A stretch of DNA of 64,000 bases from positions 1,488,001 to 1,552,000 of the forward strand of contig NZ_CP010836.1 of the NCBI RefSeq assembly GCF_000935025.1, written 5' to 3'. Position 1 is the first letter of the stretch, and each line of letters opens with the position of its first letter. The translations under genes and the position numbers were made by a program. Source of the stretch: Sphingomonas hengshuiensis. GTDB lineage: Bacteria; Pseudomonadota; Alphaproteobacteria; Sphingomonadales; Sphingomonadaceae. A model generated the notes under the pieces. The model saw only the letters and a list, made by a program, of their open reading frames with translations, ran no database searches and was not told where the DNA came from. Positions 16,657 to 27,130 of this stretch are shown piece by piece.

Positions 16657-17151
16657 ATGGGGGACATCAGTATGGAGCCGTCGATGGAGGAGATTCTCTC
16701 GTCCATCAAACGCATCATCGCCGAGGAAGGCGATGTCGCCGTGTCTGCGCGCACGCGCAAGGGCGTCAGGGGTGCGACAGCGATGCCGCGCGCTGCCCGC
16801 TATGACGCGGATCGCATCGATGCCGACGAGATTCTCGAGCTGAGCGACCCGGTGGCCGACGCCCTGCCCGAGGAAAGGCCGATCCCGATGGGTGCCCCGA
16901 CGCCGTCCGTAACCCCGCCGCCCGCCGAGCCGATCGTTTCCGAACGCGCCGCAGAGGCGACCCGCGGCCCGCTCGAGGCGCTGTCGCGGATCGTCGTCAA
17001 GCCCGAGGTTTCGGGATCGGACACGCTCGAGGGGCTCGTCCGCGCGATGCTGAAGCCGATGCTGCGCGACTGGCTCGACGCCAATCTGCCGCAGATGGTG
17101 GAATCGATGGTCGCGCGCGAAATCACCCGGATCACCGGCAATAACGGCTGA
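16657..17151 (+). CDS. popZ: PopZ-like polar organizing protein (DUF2497)
   Basis: The 164-residue protein has the PopZ layout. The N-terminal helix is MEEILSSIKRIIAEE (residues 9-23), which in Caulobacter is the client-binding region. A Pro/Glu-rich disordered middle follows. The C-terminal helical oligomerisation domain is LEGLVRAMLKPMLRDWLDAN and VESMVAREITRI. PopZ assembles a polar scaffold that anchors parS/ParB and recruits cell-cycle regulators. In other alphaproteobacteria popZ sits next to valS; here an S9 peptidase gene lies between them. Confidence 0.88.
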   Translation: MGDISMEPSMEEILSSIKRIIAEEGDVAVSARTRKGVRGATAMPRAARYDADRIDADEILELSDPVADALPEERPIPMGAPTPSVTPPPAEPIVSERAAEATRGPLEALSRIVVKPEVSGSDTLEGLVRAMLKPMLRDWLDANLPQMVESMVAREITRITGNNG

Positions 17152-17207
17152 TCGGGCCGGGCAGGGGCGGTTGTAACCCTCCTGTCCTTCTGCTCTATTC
17201 CGGCGTC

Positions 17208-19238
17208 ATGAAGCATTTCCTGCTCGCGGGCATCGCGCTCGCCGTTGCCGCCCCCGCCACCGCCCGGGACCTCACCATCGAAGACGTCGCGACGCTCTCC
17301 CGCGTCGGCGCGCCTGCTGTTTCGCCCGATGGCCGCTGGCTGGTGTGGCAGCAGCGCGAGACCGATCTCGCCGCCAATCGCGGGCGCTATGACCTGTGGA
17401 AGCTCGACCTCAAGACCAAGGGCGCAGTGCCCGAGAAGCTGGTGGCAGAGGCGGAGGTGAACGAGACCAGCCCCGCCTTTGGCCCCGACGGCACGGTTTT
17501 CTTCCAGTCGGACAAGGGCGGCGAGGACAGCGTCCAGTCGATCGCGATCACCGGCGGCGCGGCGCAGAGCCGCTTCGCGCCGCAGGGCGGCTTTAGCGGG
17601 TTCAAGCTCTCGCCCGACGGCACGAAGCTGCTCGTCTGGGCCGATCGCAAGCCGGGCGCGCCGACGATCGAGCCCGCGATGGTCAAGAAGGACCCCAATG
17701 CCGGGTCGGGCCGCGTCTATGACAAGCTCTTCGTCCGACATTGGGACACATGGGCTAATGGCGAGCGCTCGCAGCTTTTCGTCGTGCCGCTGGACGGCGG
17801 CGCGGCGGCGGCGGTGCCGATCGCGGCGAGCCTGGACGGCGATACCCCCTCCAAGCCCTTTGGCGGGGCGGAGGAAGTCTCATGGAGCGCTGACGGCAAG
17901 ACCGTCTATTTCGCGCTGCGCGAAGCGGGGCGGATCGAGCCGCTGTCGACCAATCTCGACATCTTCGCCGCGCCTGCCGACGGATCGGCGGCGCCGGTCA
18001 ATCTCACGCCGGAAAATAAGGGCACCGACAACCTGCCCACGGTCTCGCCCGACGGCAAGTGGCTGGCATGGTTCGCGATGGCGCGCGCGGGCTATGAGGC
18101 CGATCGCCAGGTGCTGATGCTCCGCGACCTAGCGACAGGGCAGGTCCGCGCGCTGACGCAGGACTGGGATCGCTCGGTCGCGTCGATCGCCTGGGCGCCC
18201 GACAGCAGGACGATCTACGTTACCGCGCAGGACACGCAGGAAGAACCGATCTTCAGCGTCGATCCGGAAAACGGCAAGGTGAAGCGGCTGACCGAGCAGG
18301 GCGTCGTGTCGGCAGTGGTACCGACGGGCAAGGGCGTGGTGTTCGCGATGAACAGCCTGACCGCGCCCGATGATTTCTACCTGTTGCGCGGCAAGAAGGC
18401 CGAACGGCTGACCAGCGTCAACGCCGCGAAGCTGGCGGGGATCGACTTGCCCAAGGTCGATCGCTTTCGCTTCACCGGCGCCAATGGCGACGCGGTATGG
18501 GGCTATGCCGTCCGCCCCGCCTCGCTGGCGGCGGGGGCCAAGGCGCCGATCGCGTTCATCGTCCATGGCGGGCCGCAGGGATCGAGCAACAATAGCTGGT
18601 CCTATCGCTGGAACCCCGCGGTGTTCGCCGGCGCGGGCTATGCCGTGGTCTCGGTCGATTTCCACGGCAGCACGGGGTATGGCCAGTCCTTCACCGACGC
18701 GATCCGCAACAATTGGGGCGGATGGCCGCTGGAGGATTTGCAAAAGGGGCTGAAGGCCGCGACCGACAAGTTCGCGTATCTGGATGCCGACAATAGCTGC
18801 GCGCTGGGCGCCTCTTATGGCGGGTACATGATGAACTGGATCGAGGGGCAATGGCCCAATCGCTTCAAGTGCATCGTCCAGCATGACGGCGTGTTCGACG
18901 CCCGCGCCATGGCGTACGAGACCGAGGAACTGTGGTTCGACGAGTGGGAACATGGCGGCAAGGCCTATTATGAGGACCCGCAGGCGTTCGAGAAATGGAA
19001 CCCGGTGAACCATGTCGCGGCGTGGAAGACGCCGCAGTTGGTCATCACCGGCGAGAAGGATTTCCGGATTCCCTATACCCAGGGGATCGCGGCGTTCACC
19101 GCGCTCCAGCGGCGGGGGATTCCGTCGAAGCTGCTCGTGTTCCCCGACGAGAACCATTGGGTGCTCAAGCCGAAAAACTCGATGCAATGGTATCGCGAAG
19201 TGCTGGGGTGGATGGGGAAATATACGAAGGGGGAGTGA
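17208..19238 (+). CDS. S9 family prolyl oligopeptidase-type serine peptidase
   Basis: The 676-residue secreted peptidase has a signal peptide (about residues 1-19, ending ATA-RD). A beta-propeller follows with repeated SPDG, APDS and SADG blades. The C-terminal alpha/beta-hydrolase has the nucleophile in GASYGGYMM (Ser about 536), Asp in GEKDFRIPY (about 617) and His in DENHW (about 648). It resembles dipeptidyl aminopeptidase/acylaminoacyl peptidases that trim short peptides in the periplasm. It has interrupted the usual popZ-valS adjacency. Confidence 0.93.
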   Translation: MKHFLLAGIALAVAAPATARDLTIEDVATLSRVGAPAVSPDGRWLVWQQRETDLAANRGRYDLWKLDLKTKGAVPEKLVAEAEVNETSPAFGPDGTVFFQSDKGGEDSVQSIAITGGAAQSRFAPQGGFSGFKLSPDGTKLLVWADRKPGAPTIEPAMVKKDPNAGSGRVYDKLFVRHWDTWANGERSQLFVVPLDGGAAAAVPIAASLDGDTPSKPFGGAEEVSWSADGKTVYFALREAGRIEPLSTNLDIFAAPADGSAAPVNLTPENKGTDNLPTVSPDGKWLAWFAMARAGYEADRQVLMLRDLATGQVRALTQDWDRSVASIAWAPDSRTIYVTAQDTQEEPIFSVDPENGKVKRLTEQGVVSAVVPTGKGVVFAMNSLTAPDDFYLLRGKKAERLTSVNAAKLAGIDLPKVDRFRFTGANGDAVWGYAVRPASLAAGAKAPIAFIVHGGPQGSSNNSWSYRWNPAVFAGAGYAVVSVDFHGSTGYGQSFTDAIRNNWGGWPLEDLQKGLKAATDKFAYLDADNSCALGASYGGYMMNWIEGQWPNRFKCIVQHDGVFDARAMAYETEELWFDEWEHGGKAYYEDPQAFEKWNPVNHVAAWKTPQLVITGEKDFRIPYTQGIAAFTALQRRGIPSKLLVFPDENHWVLKPKNSMQWYREVLGWMGKYTKGE

Positions 19239-19252
19239 TCCGCTCCTAAAGT

Positions 19253-19430
19253 CCCCCTCCCGCCCGCGGGAGGGGTTAGGGGAGGGGGCGACGTAGCCGC
19301 TTCGCTATGCCGGTGCCGGCTCTCCCTCGCCAAGGCCCTCCCAGCATCGGGTGAAAAGCGCCCCGCGCTTTTCAGGCCATGCCGGGGGCATGGCCGACCC
19401 GATTGCTCCCTCCCGCAAGCGGGAGGGGAG
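19253..19430. repeat. Structured palindromic repeat upstream of valS
   Basis: The 243-base gap before valS is filled by an element with flanking hairpins (19254-19275, CCCCTCCCGC with its inverse, and about 19408-19428) and a cloverleaf core. The core has an outer stem ATCGGGT/ACCCGAT (19346-19352 and 19397-19403), a hairpin TGAAAAGCG-ccccg-CGCTTTTCA and a hairpin GGCCATGCC-ggg-GGCATGGCC. The same fold with the same loop sequences but different stem sequences occurs inside valS (20934-21119). The covariation indicates a conserved structure. Confidence 0.8.
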
Positions 19431-19481
19431 TTTTAAGGCCGCCGCTTGTGCGAAGCCCGCGCGCGCCGCTAAGAGCCGCGC

Positions 19482-22412
19482 ATGACCGAACTCCCCAAGA
19501 CCTTCGACCCCGCCGAAATCGAATCCCGCTGGTACGCCCATTGGGAAAGCACTGGGCTGTTCGCCCCCGAGCGCCCCGGCGCCGATCCGTGGACCCTGGT
19601 CAATCCGCCGCCCAACGTGACGGGCAGCCTGCATATCGGCCATGCGCTCGACAATACGTTGCAGGATATCCTGGTCCGCCACGCCCGGCTGAAGGGCAAG
19701 GATGCGCGCTGGGTGGTGGGGACCGACCACGCCGGCATCGCGACGCAGATGGTGGTCGAGCGCCAGCTAAACGCGCGCCAGCAGAAGCGCACCGACTTCA
19801 CCCGCGAGGAATTCGTCGCTAAGGTGTGGGAATGGAAGGAAGAGAGCGGCGGCGAGATCACGCAGCAACTCCGCCGGCTCGGCTGCTCGATGGACTGGGC
19901 GAACGAGCGCTTCACGATGGACGAGGGCTTTTCGAAGGCGGTCCTCAAGGTGTTCGTCGAACTGCACAAGCAGGGGCTGATCTATCGCGACAAGCGATTG
20001 GTTAACTGGGACCCGGGCCTGGGCACCGCGATTTCGGACCTTGAGGTCGAGACGCGCGAGATCAAGGGCAGCTTCTGGCACCTGCGCTATCCGCTGGAGG
20101 ACGGCAGCGGGTTTATCCAGGTCGCGACGACGCGGCCCGAGACGATGCTGGCCGACATGGCGGTGGCGGTGAACGCCAGCGACGAACGCTATGCCGCGCT
20201 GGTGGGGAAGCGGGTGCGCCTGCCGATCACCGGGCGGCTGATCCCGATCATTACCGACGACCATGCCGATCCCGAACTGGGTTCGGGCGCGGTCAAGATC
20301 ACGCCGGGGCACGACTTCAACGACTTCGAAGTCGGCCGCCGCGCGGGCATCGAGGCGCGCGACATGCTGAACATGCTGGATGCCAAGGCGATGATTTGCC
20401 AGACCAGCGACGGGCTGATCCCGGCGGAACTGCTGGGGCTCGACCGGTTCGAGGCGCGCAAGGCGATCGTCCAGCGGCTGAAGGACGAAGGCTTCCTCGT
20501 CGCCTGGGTCGACAAGGAAGGCGCCGAGCACGACGCCGAACCGCGCACGATCCAGACGCCCTATGGCGACCGCTCGGGCGTGGTGATCGAGCCGTGGCTG
20601 ACCGACCAATGGTATGTCGACGCCGCGACGCTGGCCAAACCGGCGATCGAGGCGGTGCGTTCGGGCGCGACCAAGATCGTGCCGAAGAGCTGGGAAAAGA
20701 CCTATTTCAACTGGATGGAGAACATCCAGCCATGGTGCGTGAGCCGGCAATTGTGGTGGGGGCATCGGATTCCGGCTTGGTTTGCCGAGGACGGCAGCAT
20801 TTACGTCGCCGAGAGCCAGGCCGACGCGCAGGCGCAGGCGGGCGAGGGCGTAGCGTTGGTGCAGGACCCCGACGTCCTCGACACCTGGTTCTCCTCCGCG
20901 CTCTGGCCCTTCGCGACGCTGGGCTGGCCCGATTCTTCTCCCTCTCCCCGCTTGCGGGGAGAGGGTCGGGGAGAGGGGGAGTCTTTCTCGGGCGAATCGC
21001 CAGCCGAACCTGCCCCTCTCCCAACCAGTTCAGGGTCAACATCGCCCCGCGATGTTGAGGCTGTGCCGGGGGCACAGCCGACCCTGAACTCCCCGCAAGC
21101 GGGGAGAGGGCTTTTGGGCGGCCGTTATCCGAACGATGTCCTCATCTCCGGCTTCGACATCCTGTTCTTTTGGGACGCCCGCATGATGATGCAGGGTTTG
21201 CACTTCATGAAGGAAGTGCCGTTCAAGACCCTGTATCTCCACGGTCTTGTCCGCGCCGCCGATGGGCAGAAAATGTCCAAGTCCAAGGGCAATGTCGTCA
21301 ATCCGCTGGGGCTGATCGACAAATATGGCGCCGATGCGCTGCGCTTTTTCATGGCGGCGATGGAGAGCCAGGGGCGCGACATCAAGATGGATGAGCGCCG
21401 GATCGAGGGTTATCGCAATTTCGCGACCAAGCTGTGGAACGCCGCGCGCTTCTGCCAGTCGAACGGGATCGGCGCGTCGGCGACGCCGGAGGCGCCATCT
21501 GCGGAACTGGCGGTGAACCGCTGGATTATCGCGGAAACCATCGCGATGGTACAGGCGCTTGACCTCGCGCTGGCGGACCTGCGCTTCGACGAGGCGGCGA
21601 ACACGATCTATCAGTTCACCTGGAGCCGGTTCTGCGACTGGTATCTGGAACTGATCAAGCCGGTGATCCAGGGACCAACCCCCGTTCGGCCTGAGCTTGT
21701 CGAAGGCCAGGCTAGTGCCGATGCGGAGGCGGCCCTTCGACAGGCTCAGGGCGAACGGAGTGAGGATGGCCCCGAGGCCCAGGAAACCCGTGCCGTCGCG
21801 GGCTGGGTGCTCGACCAGATCCTGGTGACGCTCCACCCGTTCATGCCCTTCATCACCGAAGAATTATGGTCGAAGATGGGGCCGCGCGACCATGAACTGA
21901 TTGTCGCGCACTGGCCGATGGCGGATGCCCGCGCGCTCGATCCGGAGGCGGCGAAGGAGATCGACTGGCTGATCCGGCTGGTGAGCGAAATCCGCGCCGC
22001 GCGGACCGAACTCAATGTGCCGCCTGGCGCCCGGCTGCCGCTGCACATCCGCGATGGCTCGGCGGAAACCTCGGCGCGGCTCGTCCGGCAGGCGGCGGCG
22101 CTGGGGCGGCTGGCGCGGGTCGATCAGGCGAGCGGCGAGGCGCCGGAGGGCGGCGCGCTCCAGTTGGTCGTGGACGAGGCGACTTTCGTCCTGCCGATCG
22201 GCGGCGTCATCGATCTCGACGCCGAACGCACCCGCCTGACCAAGGCGATCGCCGCCGCGGAGAAGGAGCGCGACGGCCTCGCCGGTCGCCTCAACAACCC
22301 CAGCTTCGTCGAGCGCGCGAAGCCCGAGGCGGTCGAGAAGGCGCGCGCCGATCATGCCGAAAAGGCAGCCGAGGCCGAGCGGTTGGCCGCGGCACTGGCG
22401 CGGCTGGGCTAA
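19482..22412 (+). CDS. valS: Valyl-tRNA synthetase carrying two in-frame repeat insertions
   Basis: The 976-residue class I synthetase charges tRNA-Val. It has the HIGH motif in [12 protein letters not shown] (about residues 46-57), KMSKSKGN at about 597-604, and an anticodon-binding domain around [10 protein letters not shown]. The last 65 residues form the ValRS coiled-coil arm. It is about 95 residues longer than expected because two low-complexity blocks are inserted. Residues about 485-546 (from [11 protein letters not shown] to RGLLGG) separate LGWPD from RYPNDVL. Residues about 734-763 (PVRPELVEG ... [10 protein letters not shown]) follow PVIQG. Both are translated palindromic repeats and keep the frame. 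The catalytic motifs are intact, so the enzyme is presumably active. Confidence 0.95.
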   Translation: MTELPKTFDPAEIESRWYAHWESTGLFAPERPGADPWTLVNPPPNVTGSLHIGHALDNTLQDILVRHARLKGKDARWVVGTDHAGIATQMVVERQLNARQQKRTDFTREEFVAKVWEWKEESGGEITQQLRRLGCSMDWANERFTMDEGFSKAVLKVFVELHKQGLIYRDKRLVNWDPGLGTAISDLEVETREIKGSFWHLRYPLEDGSGFIQVATTRPETMLADMAVAVNASDERYAALVGKRVRLPITGRLIPIITDDHADPELGSGAVKITPGHDFNDFEVGRRAGIEARDMLNMLDAKAMICQTSDGLIPAELLGLDRFEARKAIVQRLKDEGFLVAWVDKEGAEHDAEPRTIQTPYGDRSGVVIEPWLTDQWYVDAATLAKPAIEAVRSGATKIVPKSWEKTYFNWMENIQPWCVSRQLWWGHRIPAWFAEDGSIYVAESQADAQAQAGEGVALVQDPDVLDTWFSSALWPFATLGWPDSSPSPRLRGEGRGEGESFSGESPAEPAPLPTSSGSTSPRDVEAVPGAQPTLNSPQAGRGLLGGRYPNDVLISGFDILFFWDARMMMQGLHFMKEVPFKTLYLHGLVRAADGQKMSKSKGNVVNPLGLIDKYGADALRFFMAAMESQGRDIKMDERRIEGYRNFATKLWNAARFCQSNGIGASATPEAPSAELAVNRWIIAETIAMVQALDLALADLRFDEAANTIYQFTWSRFCDWYLELIKPVIQGPTPVRPELVEGQASADAEAALRQAQGERSEDGPEAQETRAVAGWVLDQILVTLHPFMPFITEELWSKMGPRDHELIVAHWPMADARALDPEAAKEIDWLIRLVSEIRAARTELNVPPGARLPLHIRDGSAETSARLVRQAAALGRLARVDQASGEAPEGGALQLVVDEATFVLPIGGVIDLDAERTRLTKAIAAAEKERDGLAGRLNNPSFVERAKPEAVEKARADHAEKAAEAERLAAALARLG
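20934..21119 (+). repeat. Cloverleaf palindromic repeat inserted in-frame in valS
   Basis: About 186 bases (62 codons) interrupt a conserved ValRS block. The element opens with a 12-bp hairpin (20940-20951 with 20954-20965) and closes with CTCCCCGC-aa-GCGGGGAG (21089-21106). The core has an outer stem TTCAGGGTC/GACCCTGAA (21029-21037 and 21080-21088), a hairpin AACATCG-ccccg-CGATGTT and a hairpin GGCTGTGCC-ggg-GGCACAGCC. It is the same type as the element at 19253-19430. Confidence 0.85.
21682..21758 (+). repeat. RPELVEG-type palindromic repeat inserted in-frame in valS
   Basis: An imperfect inverted repeat of about 27 bp (21682-21708 and 21731-21758) carries GAGCTTGTCGAAGG on one arm and CCTTCGACAGGCTCAGGGCGAA on the other. 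It translates to PVRPELVEG and LRQAQGER. These strings recur in sphingomonad and other alphaproteobacterial proteomes wherever this repeat enters a gene. Confidence 0.8.
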
Positions 22413-22496
22413 CCAGCCCGAATTGAGACAGAAAATGCAATTTGTTAACCACAGAAACCGATCGGCGGGGGAGGCCGATCGGCATATCTGATAGGA

Positions 22497-23543
22497 ATGC
22501 GAAACCTCACGATCCTGCTCGCCGCCACCGCGCTTACGATCGCGCTGGCCGTCCCCGCCCGGGCTCAGTCGGTGACGAGCACCGATGCGCTCCGCCAGTG
22601 GAACCTGATCGTGCTGGGCGACCTCCAATCCTCGTCGGAAGTCGAGGGGCGGACGTTCGTCGGCGGCGACCTGACCGGCAATTCGTCCAACTATCAGATC
22701 GGGACCCCCGCGACCTCGTCGCTCGGCATCCCCGGGCTGACGGTGGTCGGCGATGTCGTGGGCGGCACCAAGAACCTCAACAACGGATCGGGCGCGATCG
22801 TCGGCGGCAATGTCAGCTCGGGGTTCAACCTGAACGGCGCGGCGCAGACGGTGCAGGTGGGCGGGACGATCAGCAACACCAACGTCAACCAGAACACCGT
22901 CCAGTCCGGGCTCGGCACGTCCGACCCCGCGTTCCTGACCAACCTCAACCAGCAGAAGAGCCTGTTGACCAGCAGCCTGACCGACCTGTCGGCGACGCTG
23001 AAGGGGCTCGACGCGAACAGCAATGTCACGATCAGCGGCAATCGCGCCACGTTCAACGCCACGCCCGACGCATCGGGCGTGGCAGTGTTCAACCTGACCG
23101 CGGCGCAGCTCGACTCCATCGGCGAGGTCCAGTTCAACCTCAACGGGGCCGACACCGCGATCGTCAACGTCAGCGGCACGGCGATCACGCTCAACGACAA
23201 TTTCCTCGGCGGCACGTCCAATCTGGGCGAGCACGTCATCTGGAATTTCCCCGATGCCAAGACGCTGGACCTGAGCACGGCATGGGGCGGTTCGGTGCTG
23301 GCGCCTGGCGCCGACGCGACCACGTCCAACTATATCCAGGGTTCGGCGGTGTTCGGCAATCTGGTGCAGAATGGCGAGATGCACATGGGCACCTATACCG
23401 GCAGCTATTACCCGCCGACCACGCCCCCCGGCGGCGATACGCCCACGCCGATCCCTGAAGAGGCACTGGGGCTGTTCGCGGTCGGGGCGCTGGGGCTGCT
23501 CTATGCCCGGCGCAGGCGGCGGCAGGCGGCCCTCGCGGGCTGA
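22497..23543 (+). CDS. Choice-of-anchor A family protein with PEP-CTERM sorting signal
   Basis: The 348-residue exported protein has a signal peptide (to ARAQS, about residue 24). An Asn/Gly/Ser/Thr-rich beta region follows with the choice-of-anchor A blocks NLIVLGDLQSSSEVEGRTFVGG and SNYIQGSAVFGNLVQNGEMHMG. The C-terminal tripartite signal is PIPEEALGLFAVGALGLLYA followed by RRRRR, the PEP-CTERM form handled by an exosortase. It is likely attached to or released at the cell surface, possibly with exopolysaccharide. No exosortase gene is in the window. The ATG at 22497 lacks a well-spaced Shine-Dalgarno. Confidence 0.85.
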   Translation: MRNLTILLAATALTIALAVPARAQSVTSTDALRQWNLIVLGDLQSSSEVEGRTFVGGDLTGNSSNYQIGTPATSSLGIPGLTVVGDVVGGTKNLNNGSGAIVGGNVSSGFNLNGAAQTVQVGGTISNTNVNQNTVQSGLGTSDPAFLTNLNQQKSLLTSSLTDLSATLKGLDANSNVTISGNRATFNATPDASGVAVFNLTAAQLDSIGEVQFNLNGADTAIVNVSGTAITLNDNFLGGTSNLGEHVIWNFPDAKTLDLSTAWGGSVLAPGADATTSNYIQGSAVFGNLVQNGEMHMGTYTGSYYPPTTPPGGDTPTPIPEEALGLFAVGALGLLYARRRRRQAALAG

Positions 23544-23696
23544 GAGTCTGTTTGGAAATTCGCGAAAGAGCGAATTTCGAGGCGGCACCGGCCCGCTCCC
23601 CCACCCGGCCACCCATAGAATACTGCCGTTGGGTGGCCGGGTGGGGGAGCGGGCCGGTGCCGCATGCGCCGACAGGCGCATCTGCAAACAGACTCT
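23543..23696. repeat. 154-bp four-stem palindromic element between convergent genes
   Basis: An outer 12-bp stem (23543-23554 with 23685-23696, AGAGTCTGTTTG/CAAACAGACTCT) encloses three hairpins. These are GAAATTCGC/GCGAATTTC (23555-23578), a perfect 34-bp inverted repeat with a 14-base loop (23582-23615 and 23630-23663), and ATGCGCC-gaca-GGCGCAT (23664-23681). The left end overlaps the stop codon of the PEP-CTERM gene and the right end is 6 bases from the lipid kinase stop. It encodes nothing I can recognise and probably also works as a bidirectional terminator. Confidence 0.9.
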
Positions 23697-23702
23697 GAGA
23701 GT

Positions 23703-24578
23703 TTACGCGGGCACCATCACTTCGATCACCCCCGCCGCGATCCGCGCGGTCACCGGGGTTCGGGCGAGCACTTCTCCGTCGATCGAGACCGGCAGCGGAG
23801 GCTCGGTGGCGACGCGGAGCGACTGGCCGCTAAAGGTGACGGTGTCGTCGTGGCGCGCGTCGAGCTTCAGGATAGAAGCGGCCCAATTGTGGATCAGCCG
23901 CCGTTTGACATGGCCCTTCACCGCCTGGACGACGATCTCGCCGCTGTCGACGCGGGCTTCGTCGACCAGTTCGGTGCCACCGTGGAACGGGCCGTTCGAG
24001 ATCCGGACCTCGACCGCGCGCATCCGCTTCGCGTCGGGCCCTTCGCCGATGATCAGCGTGAACGGCTTGAACCGTGCAAACTCCAGCGCCGCCCAGGCGA
24101 GATAGCCGGCGCGACCGAAATATTTCTTGGCGGCATGCGGCACGGTCTCGGCGATCTGCGGGGAGAGGCCGATCGCGGCCGTGTTTGCGAAATAATCGTC
24201 GCCGATCATGCCCAGGTCGATCCGGCGCGGCTGGCCATGGACGATCGTATCGACCGCGCCGTCGACGTCGAGCGGGATGCCGAGCGATCGCGCGAAGCTG
24301 TTCGCGGTGCCCAGCGGCAGCACGCCCAGCCGCACGCCCTTGCCCACGATCCGGTCGACCAGCCCGCTGATCGTCCCGTCGCCGCCGCCCAGGATCAACA
24401 GCCCTGGACCCGCCGCCAGCACCTTGTCCACGGTCGCTTCCAGACGGTCCGGCTCCTCGACCGGGTGGGCGTCGACGTCGAACCCCAGCTCGGCGAAGCG
24501 GGCACAGGCGCGTTCGAACCATGCCTGTCCGTGGCGGGAACGCGTGTTGACGATCATCGCCGCCGGTTTTTCGGGCAT
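23703..24578 (-). CDS. Diacylglycerol/lipid kinase family protein
   Basis: The 291-residue protein has the diacylglycerol-kinase catalytic signature LLILGGGDGTISGLVD (about residues 60-75) and LPLGTANSFARSLGIP (about 87-102). It also has the C-terminal beta domain seen in YegS/DgkB-type lipid kinases (VSIDGE near the end). The likely reaction is ATP-dependent phosphorylation of a diacylglycerol or related lipid at the membrane surface. The start is the ATG at 24578 (MPEKPAAMIVN); longer readings lack homology. It is divergent from the MATE gene. Confidence 0.85.
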   Translation of the reverse strand: MPEKPAAMIVNTRSRHGQAWFERACARFAELGFDVDAHPVEEPDRLEATVDKVLAAGPGLLILGGGDGTISGLVDRIVGKGVRLGVLPLGTANSFARSLGIPLDVDGAVDTIVHGQPRRIDLGMIGDDYFANTAAIGLSPQIAETVPHAAKKYFGRAGYLAWAALEFARFKPFTLIIGEGPDAKRMRAVEVRISNGPFHGGTELVDEARVDSGEIVVQAVKGHVKRRLIHNWAASILKLDARHDDTVTFSGQSLRVATEPPLPVSIDGEVLARTPVTARIAAGVIEVMVPA

Positions 24579-24674
24579 CGTCTGCTTTCTTGCTACGTCG
24601 GAAACGCCTAACGCTCGCCCGACCCGGGCGATCCGGCGAGCGGCGCAACCGTATCCGAAAGAGTCCAACGCGCA

Positions 24675-26114
24675 ATGGCGAGTCCCACTCCACGTCACGA
24701 CCTGATCAACGGGCCGATCGGCCCTACGCTCCTGCTCTTCGCACTGCCGACGCTGGGATCGAATATCCTCCAGTCGCTCAACGGCTCGATCAACACGATC
24801 TGGGTCGGGCGTTTCCTGGGCGAGAATGCGCTGGCCGCGACGTCGAACGCGAACATCATCATGTTCCTGATCTTCGGCGCGGTGTTCGGGTTCGGCATGG
24901 CGGCGACGGTGTTGATCGGCCAGTCCATCGGGCGGGGCGACCCCGACGGAGCGAGGCGCGCATTCGGGGCGGCGACGGGGCTCGTACTAGGGGGTGCCAT
25001 AGTGATGGCGGCGTTCGGCTGGTTCCTCGCGCCGGCGATCCTGCGCGTGCTCGCCACGCCGCCCGAGGCGATGCCGCTGGCGCTGGCCTATCTGCGCGTC
25101 ACCTTTCTCGGCGTGCCCGCGTCGATGCTGCTCGTGCTGCTGATGATGTCGCTGCGCGGCGTGGGGGATGCGATGACGCCGCTGTGGTTCATGATCCTCA
25201 GCGTGGCGCTGGATGCCGGGCTCAACCCGGTGTTCATCCTGGGGCTGGGGCCGGCGCCGCAGATGGGGATTGCCGGGTCGGCGACCGCGACGCTGATCGC
25301 CAATCATGTCGCGGCATTGGGCCTGCTGGCGACGATCTATGCCCGGCGCCTGCCGATCCGGCTTTCGGGCAAGGAACTGCGCTATCTGCTGCCCGGACGC
25401 GCGTTGATCGGTGCGATCGTCGGCAAGGGGCTGCCGATGGGCGCGCAGATGCTGGTGATGTCGTTCGGGGGGCTGACCATGGTCGGGCTGGTCAACCGGC
25501 TGGGGGTGGATACCGTTGCCGCCTATGGCGTGTCGCAGCAGCTTTGGACCTATATCCAGATGCCGGCGATGGCGATCGGCGCTGCGGTGAGCGCGATGGC
25601 GGCGCAGAATATCGGTGCCGGCGCTTGGGATCGTGTCGGCGGGATCACCCGCGCCGGGCTGCTCTGCACGCTGCTGATCACGGGCGTGATGGTCGGGGCG
25701 GTGCTGGCGTTCGACCGGCCGGTGATGGCGCTGTTCCTGGGCGGCGAGAGCGCCGCCTTGCCGATCGCGCGGCACATCCAGTTGATCGCGACCTGGAACT
25801 TCGCAGTGTTCGGGCTGACCATGGTGCTGTTTGCGACCGTGCGGGCGAATGGCGCGGTGCTGGTGCCGCTGGCTATCCTGCTCGTTGCATTTTATCCGGC
25901 GCGGCTCGGCTTTGCGATCGGGATGCAGCCCGTGCTCGGCGCCGATGCGCTGTGGTGGAGCTTCCCGGTCGGGTCGCTGACGTCGCTGGCGCTGGCTACG
26001 GCCTATTATCGCTGGGGCGGATGGCGGCGGGGCGCGATGATGCGGCCGCGTGAGGCGCAGGAACATGCGCTATCGGGCGGCGAGCCCGCTGGGCGCTTGC
26101 AACCCAATGGCTGA
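24675..26114 (+). CDS. MATE family efflux transporter
   Basis: The 479-residue protein has twelve predicted membrane segments in two similar halves. MATE landmarks are LFALPTLGSNILQSLNGSI near the N-terminus (about residues 21-39), IGQSIGRGDPDGARRAFG (about 81-98), and VAAYGVSQQLWTYIQMPAMAIGAAVSAMAAQNIGAG in the second half. It exports cationic drugs or metabolites by Na+ or H+ antiport. It is followed after 18 bases by hemB. Confidence 0.92.
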   Translation: MASPTPRHDLINGPIGPTLLLFALPTLGSNILQSLNGSINTIWVGRFLGENALAATSNANIIMFLIFGAVFGFGMAATVLIGQSIGRGDPDGARRAFGAATGLVLGGAIVMAAFGWFLAPAILRVLATPPEAMPLALAYLRVTFLGVPASMLLVLLMMSLRGVGDAMTPLWFMILSVALDAGLNPVFILGLGPAPQMGIAGSATATLIANHVAALGLLATIYARRLPIRLSGKELRYLLPGRALIGAIVGKGLPMGAQMLVMSFGGLTMVGLVNRLGVDTVAAYGVSQQLWTYIQMPAMAIGAAVSAMAAQNIGAGAWDRVGGITRAGLLCTLLITGVMVGAVLAFDRPVMALFLGGESAALPIARHIQLIATWNFAVFGLTMVLFATVRANGAVLVPLAILLVAFYPARLGFAIGMQPVLGADALWWSFPVGSLTSLALATAYYRWGGWRRGAMMRPREAQEHALSGGEPAGRLQPNG

Positions 26115-27119
<1,005 letters not shown>

Positions 27120-27130
27120 GCGGGGCGGCT

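Noticed and set aside
23543..23696. Integron attC site
   Set aside because: The fold is palindromic, but there are no R'/R'' core sites, no integrase and no cassette array.
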